Shown: piece by piece, positions 1 through 5,252 of the stretch
Layout: every line of letters begins with the position of its first letter
Numbering within the stretch: the stretch's first letter is position 1
From: a bacterium
Lineage (GTDB): Bacteria; JAJVIF01; JAGGVT01
Length of the DNA: 5,252 nucleotides
Assembly: GCA_021157815.1 (NCBI GenBank)
Contig: JAGGVT010000026.1
Span: 1-5,252, forward strand
Direction: 5' to 3'
Notes under the pieces: model-generated
What the model was told of the DNA's origin: nothing
Seen by the model: the letters and a program-made list of their open reading frames with translations, nothing else
The model's database searches: none
Translations under genes and position numbers: made by a program

Positions 1-1
1 A

Positions 2-70
2 AACTATCGTTTATTGAACATACCTAGAAAATTAGAACGTAAACTAATTGAAATTGGCTATACTGCTTAA
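2..70 (+). CDS. 3' end of a gene truncated by the window edge, possibly a transposase C-terminus
   Basis: The frame starting at base 2 is open from the window edge to a TAA at 68-70. It encodes about 22 residues ending in PRKLERKLIEIGYTA, a basic, helix-like tail with no stop before it. Most of the gene lies outside the window, so its function cannot be read directly. Thirteen bases after the stop is GGGACTATCCCC (84-95), which resembles an IS terminal inverted repeat. A coding end placed just inside such a repeat is the usual arrangement for an IS transposase, and that is the only basis for the transposase suggestion. It could equally be the tail of an ordinary chromosomal gene, or a chance open frame of this length. 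Confidence 0.4.
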   Translation, partial: NYRLLNIPRKLERKLIEIGYTA

Positions 71-83
71 CCGAGTGACATTC

Positions 84-102
84 GGGACTATCCCCTTTTT
101 TT
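84..102. mobile_element. Possible IS terminal inverted repeat (outer end of a left-hand element)
   Basis: GGGACTATCCCC at 84-95 is followed by seven T (96-102). Read on the other strand it is GGGGATAGTCCC, the G-rich start and TCCC core typical of several IS family ends. It matches 9 of 12 positions of GGGGGCTGTCCC at 5148-5159 in inverted orientation, and both are flanked on the outer G side by an A run. It follows closely after the stop of the truncated gene at 2-70. No target duplication could be established, because the other end of the element lies outside the window. Confidence 0.4.
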
Positions 103-191
103 ACGGGAGGGCAAATAATCCATACAGTTTATTGAAGCGCCTTTTTTTCCAGAGGTCTCGATTAGAAATAATTGTATATGCAATTGCTCAT

Positions 192-220
192 TTGACCGTA
201 ACCACCAAAAGTGCTTTAAT
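192..220 (+). promoter_or_regulatory. Sigma70-type promoter for gene 1
   Basis: TTGACC at 192-197 matches 5 of 6 bases of the -35 consensus. TTTAAT at 215-220 matches 5 of 6 bases of the -10 consensus. The spacer is exactly 17 bp. Transcription would begin around 226-228, giving a leader of about 65 bases before the ATG at 293. The surrounding sequence is AT-rich, so chance matches are possible, but both hexamers with ideal spacing directly upstream of a gene make this the best candidate. Confidence 0.55.
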
Positions 221-234
221 GAATATATTACTAT

Positions 235-261
235 TTGAATTGGCAGCAATTGCCTGTTCAA
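235..261 (+). promoter_or_regulatory. Imperfect hairpin in the leader of gene 1
   Basis: TTGAA (235-239) pairs with TTCAA (257-261), and GGCA (242-245) pairs with TGCC (251-254). They are separated by a two-by-two internal loop, with GCAAT as the apical loop. It lies between the predicted transcription start and the Shine-Dalgarno site, so it would sit in the 5' untranslated RNA. It may stabilise the transcript or affect ribosome access. It is modest in strength and has no U-run, so it is not a terminator. It does not match a riboswitch class that I recognise. Confidence 0.3.
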
Positions 262-280
262 TTTGATAACAATTTATTAC

Positions 281-286
281 AGGAGA
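281..286 (+). promoter_or_regulatory. Ribosome binding site setting the start of gene 1
   Basis: AGGAGA lies six bases upstream of the ATG at 293. This favours that ATG over the in-frame TTG at 263, which has no purine-rich site before it. The ATG also places the signal peptide at the very N-terminus, as expected for an exported protein. Confidence 0.85.
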
Positions 287-292
287 ACTACA

Positions 293-2506
293 ATGAGACA
301 TGTGACTATTTGTTTATTCACTATGTTTTTGGTGTTAATGGGCTGTTCCGGTGGTTCGAATACTCCTGTATCACCGCAGGGGAATGGAGCGTCTGACACA
401 CTCGACAGCATTCCTATCATTGGAGCGTCGATTTTCGATGACGGCTCATTTGACGCTGTTGGAATGTTTGGCGAGTATGAGCTTACGATCAATCCGGAAG
501 ATTCAACAGCTGAACTGACAGCAAAACGAATCGCGGCAATCGGTGAGGATTACATCGTAAGCGGAGTTAATTTTTTCACCATTGCGCCATGCGCGACTTG
601 CCTGAAAATTAGCGGGATCGCGATTGATATGGATGGCAACGCGGTTTTAACATTCTCAATAAGACATCCATTCCCGGCGGGCAATACAAGCGAACCGCCA
701 TCAGCGGCGAATCGACTCGATCTAGATGTCTTCGACCTTGCGATGGTGATTGTGCCATCCGAAGCGACTGCGACAACCTACAGTATTACTGGCAAAGGCG
801 TTTACACAGGATACTGTATTAATCCTGACGGCTACACAACGGAACTTGCAGATGTGGTTAGCGATACTGCAGCCATGCCGTTTTTCCTTGCAGTTGATGA
901 CAGCGATACCGGAACAAGCACGTTCAACAAATTCGCGATGGGCGAAGAAGACATGACGTTCGATGCCGGATTCGACCTGTCTGCCGGAGTGCTTAGCTTT
1001 GACATGTATCTTACGATGGGATACGGATTCAGCGCAAAGAGACCCGACAGGCTTCAGCCGAAATACTATAATCCTGAATTCAACCGTAAAGCCGCATGGA
1101 AAGTGGTTGTAACTCCACCTGAGGGTGATGACCCGCCTGAAATGGCGAATACATGGAATGACATGAATGGCACAGATCTGTGGCCTGTAACAGTCGAGGT
1201 TTACGACTGGCAGCAGGGGGCAACGGTTTATACAGGAGAACCTCTTGAATTCGGCGATGCTGGTTCAGACAACGTTTTCGCATCCAGTGAAATTGCGAGC
1301 GTTTCTGTTGAAATACCCGGCATGAATTCATCGCTCCAATCAGTAACCATTCCCGACAGTGGAACTGGACATCCACTTGATCCCTGCATCTACACTATTC
1401 CAATTGCAAATCAGAACCTTCTGGCTGAGGGTGAGTATGTTGGACTTGTTAAAGTAACAGATGAGCGCGCTGTTCTTACACCAGCCGATGGTCGTGATTT
1501 CCTTATCGATACGCCTAATGGCATTGAACTTATCAACTACGAAATGCCTGAATATGCGACATATCAGACTTTTACCGCGACAGTTGTTATCGGAAATCAG
1601 GCTCCGATAATCGATTCAGGTGTTGATGGGGACGATACGCCTTTCATTCTTGCAACGGATGAAACCTACACTGTTGTGGCTCATGATCCTGATCTTGATG
1701 TTCTTACCTACTCATGGACTGTTACAGATCTCGCAACAATGGCTGAGGTCATTTCAGATGATCCCGGCTATGGTGATGGGACAATCGATATCGATTTTGC
1801 CACGATTGGTGCTGCTCTTGATGACCAGTACGATATCGACTGCGATGTCAGTGACGGTATTGCCGCTCCGGTACCTGCAACCACGTTGACAGTTACATGT
1901 AACAATGTATTGTTCTTCGATGACATGGAATCAGGCGAGGGTGAATGGCTGACTTCTCACACCGGTCCGAATAATGGCTGGTCTATTGTCGCTGGCGGTA
2001 ACGGTAACTGGTGGCATTCAAACGGTGGTTCAAGTATTTCGACTTCCGGAGGCACCTGCTCGAAACTCTGGACACCGGAAATTACTATTCCAGCAGGAAT
2101 CAGTGAGTGCCATCTTGAAATATATCACAGGGCAACAGGGATATTCAGTTCAAACACGGTCTTTAACGGTCCCGCCCTGGTTACATCCAGTAATGATGGT
2201 GTAACTGCAAACAAGGTTGTTTTTCCAGTGATTTCCGGTCCTCAATATAGCAATTGGACTTATCCATATACTTCTGTTTATCATTTCGGTATGGCGTATG
2301 TATGCAATCCGTTTAACTGCTGGGGAGTTCCGGCATGGACTAGCGTTACTACAACAACTACCAGTGTTGTTGACCTATCTGATCCTTCATACACGAATCT
2401 GATTGGGCAAACACTTAGAATCGGTTTCATTTATGGTCAGGGGCTTTGGTACACCGGCGATTTAACCTGGGGTGTCGATGATGTTAAAATAACTGTTACA
2501 CCGTAG
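293..2506 (+). CDS. Modular lipoprotein: shared N-terminal module, PKD/Ig-like domain, C-terminal jelly-roll-like domain
   Basis: The product is 737 residues and the gene is intact. Residues 1-18 are a lipoprotein signal peptide (Arg2, hydrophobic core, lipobox LMGC with Cys18 as the lipidation site). Ser follows the Cys, so under the E. coli rule it would be sorted to the outer membrane. Residues 19-55 are a flexible tether. Residues 57-432 form a beta-rich module shared with the downstream protein, containing the pair C100-x-x-C103, the block NRLDLDVFDL (140-149) and AWKVVVTPPEGDDPP (268-282). Residues 437-537 resemble a PKD/Ig-like domain, with the typical DPDLDVLTYSW strand (465-475) and a closing VSDG (519-522). 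Residues 538-737 begin FFDDMESGEGEW and end WGVDDVKITV. That pattern resembles MAM/jelly-roll domains found at the ends of secreted bacterial proteases and adhesins; the region is rich in Trp, Gly and Thr and has four Cys. No catalytic motif is visible. A surface binding or structural role is inferred; the true ligand is unknown. Confidence 0.95.
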   Translation: MRHVTICLFTMFLVLMGCSGGSNTPVSPQGNGASDTLDSIPIIGASIFDDGSFDAVGMFGEYELTINPEDSTAELTAKRIAAIGEDYIVSGVNFFTIAPCATCLKISGIAIDMDGNAVLTFSIRHPFPAGNTSEPPSAANRLDLDVFDLAMVIVPSEATATTYSITGKGVYTGYCINPDGYTTELADVVSDTAAMPFFLAVDDSDTGTSTFNKFAMGEEDMTFDAGFDLSAGVLSFDMYLTMGYGFSAKRPDRLQPKYYNPEFNRKAAWKVVVTPPEGDDPPEMANTWNDMNGTDLWPVTVEVYDWQQGATVYTGEPLEFGDAGSDNVFASSEIASVSVEIPGMNSSLQSVTIPDSGTGHPLDPCIYTIPIANQNLLAEGEYVGLVKVTDERAVLTPADGRDFLIDTPNGIELINYEMPEYATYQTFTATVVIGNQAPIIDSGVDGDDTPFILATDETYTVVAHDPDLDVLTYSWTVTDLATMAEVISDDPGYGDGTIDIDFATIGAALDDQYDIDCDVSDGIAAPVPATTLTVTCNNVLFFDDMESGEGEWLTSHTGPNNGWSIVAGGNGNWWHSNGGSSISTSGGTCSKLWTPEITIPAGISECHLEIYHRATGIFSSNTVFNGPALVTSSNDGVTANKVVFPVISGPQYSNWTYPYTSVYHFGMAYVCNPFNCWGVPAWTSVTTTTTSVVDLSDPSYTNLIGQTLRIGFIYGQGLWYTGDLTWGVDDVKITVTP
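461..1588 (+). repeat. Shared module, copy 1 (diverged tandem paralogous segment)
   Basis: This segment encodes residues 57-432 of the first lipoprotein and aligns along its whole length with 2813-3919. By eye, well over half the residues are identical, with few small gaps. Nucleotide identity survives in runs such as CCTGAGGGTGATGACCC (1118-1134) and AAAGTAACAGATGAGCG (1451-1467). Synonymous third positions differ widely, so the duplication is old rather than recent. Two sub-regions can be inferred: one ending near residue 282, and a second Ig-like one with VTVEVYDWQ, VSVEIPGM and GEYVGLVKVTDER. Confidence 0.85.
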
Positions 2507-2544
2507 CTTTTTACACGGTGGTTAATAGTGGAGATTTTATTTTC

Positions 2545-2570
2545 CCCGGTCGATTATGGCCGGGTTTTTT
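2545..2570 (+). terminator. Rho-independent terminator after gene 1
   Basis: CCCGGTC (2545-2551) pairs with GGCCGGG (2558-2564), giving seven base pairs including one T-G wobble, with loop GATTAT. The stem is followed by six T (2565-2570). It lies 38 bases after the TAG of gene 1. The left flank is T-rich rather than A-rich, so it should act on the + strand only. It separates gene 1 from gene 2 and argues against a single strong co-transcript. Confidence 0.88.
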
Positions 2571-2600
2571 GTGAATTGATTTGGTAGCTTGATAATTCTG

Positions 2601-2651
2601 AATGATATAATGGTTCTTGTAATGATTTGGATATTGCCATATAATATCATT
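2601..2651. promoter_or_regulatory. Inverted repeat spanning the gene 2 promoter, possible operator
   Basis: AATGATAT (2601-2608) is the exact reverse complement of ATATCATT (2644-2651). Inside it, ATGG (2610-2613) pairs with CCAT (2637-2640). A second, smaller dyad, GATATT (2630-2635) with AATATC (2643-2648), is centred close to the -10 box. The arms cover both TATAAT hexamers upstream of gene 2, which is where a repressor site would act. The region is AT-rich, which raises the odds of chance dyads. Confidence 0.35.
2617..2645 (+). promoter_or_regulatory. Sigma70-type promoter for gene 2
   Basis: TTGTAA (2617-2622, 4 of 6 matches) is separated by 17 bp from a perfect TATAAT (2640-2645). Transcription would start near 2651-2653, leaving a leader of about 32 bases. 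Another perfect TATAAT lies at 2606-2611, with TTGGTA at 2581-2586 as a weak -35 and a long 19 bp spacer, so a second start is possible. Both lie downstream of the gene 1 terminator, which supports independent expression of gene 2. Confidence 0.55.
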
Positions 2652-2670
2652 ATCCATACAATCCATATTT

Positions 2671-2675
2671 GGAGG
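2671..2675 (+). promoter_or_regulatory. Ribosome binding site setting the start of gene 2
   Basis: GGAGG lies eight bases before the ATG at 2684. The in-frame TTG at 2669 overlaps this site and so is very unlikely to be the start. The ATG gives a signal peptide beginning MRPLLF, parallel to the first gene. Confidence 0.9.
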
Positions 2676-2683
2676 GTTGTTTT

Positions 2684-5041
2684 ATGAGACCTTTATTATT
2701 TATTCTGGCTCTTTTTGTCTTTTCGTTGGTGGGATGTTCATCCAGCTCCAACAATCCCACGACTCCTCAGAGCGATGGAATATCAGTCGCATCAGATATT
2801 GGAAGCGCTCTGGGAATGCTTGGAGCCTATGAACTCAGCATTAATCCTGAGAACAACACGGCTGAATTAACCGCAAAACGAACCAATGCGATTGGTGAAA
2901 GCTATATTGTGAGTGGAATTGGTTTTTTCACGATTTCACCTTGCCCGGATTGTTTTAAAATAAAAGGAATCAGCATGACTCCTGAAGGATTCATTGCTCT
3001 TACTTTTTCAATCCGGCATCCGTTTGACCCGGGCGACACACTCAAGCCGCCAACGGCGATAAATCGCCTTGACCTGGATGTTTTCGACCTCACGCTTGTT
3101 ATTGCTCCAAAAGAAACGATTCCCGAGGCATTTTCACTTGGAAACGCATATGCGGGAATCTGTGTCGATACGGACGGTTACACAACAGAACTTTCCAATC
3201 TGGTTGAGGATACGGCATCTCTGCCGTACTACCTTGTTATCGATGACAGCATCGGTGGTATCAGCACATTTAACAAGTTTAAGATGGGCGAGGAAACTGA
3301 GTTCGATGTAATATTGGATTTATCAGGCAGTACACTTCTATTTGATTTGTATCTCACAATGGGATATGGATTCAGCGCGGTAAAAGCGGACAGGCTTCAT
3401 CCGGCGTATTATAATCCTGAGTTTAACAGAAAATCCGCGTGGAAAGTGGTTGTTACACCTCCTGAGGGTGATGACCCACCCGCACTGGGGAACACATGGC
3501 AGCATGACGACAGCACAACTCCTTTCAGTGTTACAGTTGAAGTTTATGACTGGCAGATTGGCGCGAATGTTGATCCTGCACTTACGAATCCGGACGACAT
3601 TTACGCGGCATCCGGAGTCTCTGCTGTCTCCATGGAGATTCCCGGTATGACCGCTGCATACGCAACTGTGAATACACCTGACAGCGGGACTGGAATGCCG
3701 GATGATCCGCTTGTTTACACAATCTCAATGGCGAATGAAAATCTTCTTGAAGCTGGCGAATACACAGGTCTGATAAAAGTAACAGATGAGCGTTTGCCTC
3801 TTGCGCCGCCTCCGATTGATTCCCGCGATTATCTAATTGACAGCCCTGATGGTGTCGTGCTGGAGAATTATGAGATTCCTGAATACGCGGCATATCAAAT
3901 ATTTACCGCTACTGTTGTTGAGGGAGTGTCGCCGCTTGAGGGATGGCTTTGTTACTCGCATGACCCACAGCATACAGGCGTGGCGGATTGTGTTCTCGAC
4001 CCCGCGGCACTTGAACTGAAATGGGCATTTCCAACCGGTGGCGATATTAAATCCTCACCCGTTATTTCAGCGGGAATAACATATTTCGGAAGCGATGACG
4101 CCAACGTTTACGCGGTTGACCTTGCGACAGGAACAGAGGTTTGGAGTTACACAGCCGATATGGCGGTTTGTGGGACTGCCGCGATTGGTGAGGATGCTAT
4201 CTATATCGGAACTGAGGGCGGTTACCTGTATTCACTGCTGAAATCAGACGGTTCTGAAATCTGGAATTACCAATTCACGTTCACCGGAATGAGCGGCGCG
4301 GATGGTTTGAAGGTGCGAGGAGCGATTCTGGTGGATGGCCGTGTGTATTTCTGTGCAAATAACGGCAGTGTTTATGCTCTTAACGCAACCGATGGTTCGG
4401 AAATATTTGTTGTGCCAACACCACTGCCCTCCAATGGCAATTCACTCCGCACAGTGCCGGCATATTACGAAGCTGAAGACCAATTAATTGTTACTGCTGA
4501 CAGTTACGATGTTATCTGTTTCGATGCCTTTGACGGCACAGAATACTGGCGTAAGTACAATGGTGAGTTCATTGGATGCTCACCAACGCTGGATGGCGAT
4601 TATCTTTACTTTTTTGATGATGAATTCACAAGGAAGTATGAACTTTCCGGTACCGCGTCTCCGACTCTTATTTGGGAGGAGGCGTTGAATCCTCACCCGT
4701 TTGTAACAGCGGGCTCAGGCGCGCTTGATGACGGGCATTATTATACTCTGACTCTCATACCCGGAAAACTGCTCGCAAATGATCGTGATACTGGAACCAT
4801 TGACTGGTTTGCTCCTCCTGAGTTGATTCAGGGATTTTCCAATGCTCCCGCAGTTAGTGGAGGCGTTGTCTATTTCGCATCGACATACGGTGTGTTATAT
4901 GGTTATGACACAGCAACCGGTACGGAAGTTTTCAATTATGATATCGGTGAAATAGTTGACGGGTCATCTGTCGCAATCCATGATGATCGCCTGCTTGTTG
5001 GCTGTTGCGATGGCAGCATGTACTGTTTCGGAGAAGTTTAG
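2684..5041 (+). CDS. Modular lipoprotein: shared N-terminal module fused to a PQQ-like (BamB-type) beta-propeller
   Basis: The product is 785 residues and the gene is intact. Residues 1-18 form a lipoprotein signal peptide with lipobox LVGC and Cys18; Ser at +2 suggests outer-membrane sorting. A Ser/Asn/Pro tether follows. Residues 44-412 are the module shared with the upstream protein, with C87-x-x-C90, NRLDLDVFDL (127-136) and AWKVVVTPPEGDDPP (252-266). From about 418 the protein is a PQQ_2-type propeller. It opens with WLCYSHDPQHTG (420-431), a variant of the W-x-x-[FY]-x-x-D-x-x-x-T-G entry motif of such propellers. Repeats of the form VYxxDxxTGxExW follow near 463-488, 503-529, 551-577, 598-624, 638-666, 683-710 and 726-752. 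A last half-repeat (767-782) has no Trp strand of its own and probably closes on LELKWAF (443-449), giving eight blades. Nothing indicates a PQQ-dependent dehydrogenase; a scaffold or binding role is inferred. Confidence 0.95.
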   Translation: MRPLLFILALFVFSLVGCSSSSNNPTTPQSDGISVASDIGSALGMLGAYELSINPENNTAELTAKRTNAIGESYIVSGIGFFTISPCPDCFKIKGISMTPEGFIALTFSIRHPFDPGDTLKPPTAINRLDLDVFDLTLVIAPKETIPEAFSLGNAYAGICVDTDGYTTELSNLVEDTASLPYYLVIDDSIGGISTFNKFKMGEETEFDVILDLSGSTLLFDLYLTMGYGFSAVKADRLHPAYYNPEFNRKSAWKVVVTPPEGDDPPALGNTWQHDDSTTPFSVTVEVYDWQIGANVDPALTNPDDIYAASGVSAVSMEIPGMTAAYATVNTPDSGTGMPDDPLVYTISMANENLLEAGEYTGLIKVTDERLPLAPPPIDSRDYLIDSPDGVVLENYEIPEYAAYQIFTATVVEGVSPLEGWLCYSHDPQHTGVADCVLDPAALELKWAFPTGGDIKSSPVISAGITYFGSDDANVYAVDLATGTEVWSYTADMAVCGTAAIGEDAIYIGTEGGYLYSLLKSDGSEIWNYQFTFTGMSGADGLKVRGAILVDGRVYFCANNGSVYALNATDGSEIFVVPTPLPSNGNSLRTVPAYYEAEDQLIVTADSYDVICFDAFDGTEYWRKYNGEFIGCSPTLDGDYLYFFDDEFTRKYELSGTASPTLIWEEALNPHPFVTAGSGALDDGHYYTLTLIPGKLLANDRDTGTIDWFAPPELIQGFSNAPAVSGGVVYFASTYGVLYGYDTATGTEVFNYDIGEIVDGSSVAIHDDRLLVGCCDGSMYCFGEV
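2813..3919 (+). repeat. Shared module, copy 2 (diverged tandem paralogous segment)
   Basis: This segment encodes residues 44-412 of the second lipoprotein and is the counterpart of 461-1588. It keeps the blocks GYTTEL, FNKF-x-MGEE, YLTMGYGFSA and YYNPEFNRK, plus the CxxC pair and the third nearby Cys (C160, matching C175 upstream). Identical nucleotide runs include CCTGAGGGTGATGACCC (3461-3477) and AAAGTAACAGATGAGCG (3776-3792). One main length difference lies after the VYDWQ block, where the first copy has several extra residues. Confidence 0.85.
3935..5038 (+). repeat. Tandem beta-propeller blade repeats within gene 2
   Basis: These bases encode residues 418-785, a series of about 45-residue units each holding a VYxx...DxxTGxExWxY core. 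Repeats 1, 2, 3 and 7 are clear. Repeat 4 keeps DGTEYW. Repeats 5 and 6 (638-710) are degenerate, keeping mainly the aromatic and Trp positions. The repetition is visible at protein level and poorly kept in the DNA, so slippage between blades is unlikely to be current. Confidence 0.8.
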
Positions 5042-5147
5042 AGCGTTTACAGTCTGAGATTAATATATTGTTGATTTAAAATCACTGCTGTCCGGTTAAA
5101 TTTGAAGATAAGTAAAAACTGAGAATAATCCACAACGGTAGTAAAAA
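5042..5147. other. AT-rich intergenic stretch after gene 2, no terminator seen
   Basis: I found no GC-rich hairpin followed by a T run here, in contrast to the clear terminator after gene 1. Only a small AT-rich dyad (GATTTAAAATC) is visible, which would not terminate transcription. Gene 2 may end by Rho-dependent termination, or its original downstream sequence may have been displaced if the adjacent IS-like end marks an insertion. Confidence 0.4.
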
Positions 5148-5252
5148 GGGGGCTGTCCCAAAAAGTGAATAAGTACTGTATAAATGAGGGTTTACAGCAT
5201 AGTGTATTGATAACATCAGATTTGAAGCCTGTTGTGGACGTACCCCATGATT
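5148..5252. mobile_element. Probable IS terminus, element continuing past the window
   Basis: GGGGGCTGTCCCAAAAAGTG (5148-5167) has the form of the terminal inverted repeat seen in several bacterial IS families: a G run, CTGTCCC, then an A run. The following 85 bases are open on the + strand in the frame of GTG 5165, ending ...SDLKPVVDVPHD at the edge. The minus strand also has an open frame, so the direction of any transposase cannot be decided. No target duplication can be checked, because the other end is not in the window. The family is not assigned. Confidence 0.5.

Noticed and set aside
118-126. ATCCATACA shared with 2652-2660 upstream of gene 2 as a common operator
   Set aside because: Nine AT-rich bases without symmetry, at different positions relative to the two promoters; chance is sufficient.
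48-266. 72-codon open frame with a TTG start before gene 1
   Set aside because: It has no Shine-Dalgarno site and overlaps the IS-like end, the promoter and the leader hairpin; its residue content looks like translated AT-rich intergenic DNA.
263-292. TTG at 263 as the start of gene 1
   Set aside because: No ribosome site precedes it, and it would put ten extra residues before a signal peptide that starts cleanly at the ATG at 293.
590-601. CxxC as a cytochrome c haem site
   Set aside because: The residue after the second Cys is Leu or Phe, not His, in both proteins.
1080-1376. Antisense open frame of 98 codons, and similar shorter frames inside both genes
   Set aside because: They lie wholly inside strongly supported coding sequence whose protein is conserved between the two paralogues; the shadow products share no family features.
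2499-2520. CACCGT/ACGGTG hairpin over the stop codon of gene 1 as a terminator
   Set aside because: The six-pair stem has a ten-base loop and no T run after it; the hairpin at 2545-2570 is far better.
3935-5038. PQQ-dependent alcohol or glucose dehydrogenase
   Set aside because: The blades are of the PQQ_2/BamB type without visible cofactor-binding or catalytic Asp/Glu context, and the domain is attached to a lipoprotein module.
1-5252. CRISPR array, tRNA, rRNA or integrase attachment site
   Set aside because: No regularly spaced direct repeats, cloverleaf or conserved rRNA segments were seen on either strand.

Overview
The window carries two complete, co-oriented genes for secreted lipoproteins (293-2506 and 2684-5041, both + strand), with sequence resembling insertion-sequence (IS) ends at both edges. 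Both proteins open with a type II (lipoprotein) signal peptide with the lipobox cysteine at residue 18, followed by a low-complexity Ser/Asn/Pro/Gln tether. This points to a diderm, Gram-negative-type bacterium that displays lipoproteins on its envelope. GC content looks moderate in the genes and lower between them. I cannot name the species. The style (large beta-rich modular lipoproteins with Ig/PKD-like and propeller domains and no known enzyme) is what one often sees in poorly sampled lineages known from metagenomes, but that is an impression, not evidence.

Layout: 2-70 is the 3' end of a gene cut by the window edge, possibly a transposase tail. At 84-95 there is an IS-end-like sequence. 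At 192-220 there is a good sigma70-type promoter, followed by a leader with an imperfect hairpin and a Shine-Dalgarno site. Gene 1 (293-2506) encodes a shared N-terminal module, a PKD/Ig-like domain and a C-terminal jelly-roll-like domain. A strong rho-independent terminator (2545-2570) closes it. Next comes an AT-rich promoter region with an inverted repeat around a perfect TATAAT (2601-2651). Gene 2 (2684-5041) encodes the same N-terminal module fused to a PQQ-like beta-propeller, probably eight-bladed. After it, 5042-5147 shows no clear terminator or gene, and 5148-5167 looks like another IS terminus.

The main point of interest is the relationship between the two genes. They are tandem paralogues whose first ~370 residues after the tether align throughout, with long identical blocks and a conserved CxxC pair. 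The similarity stops abruptly after a shared Thr-Val-Val, beyond which the C-termini are unrelated. This suggests a common surface-anchoring or assembly module carrying interchangeable C-terminal domains. The terminator and separate promoter between them suggest separate regulation rather than a single operon. No enzymatic function, defence system, RNA gene or CRISPR array could be supported.
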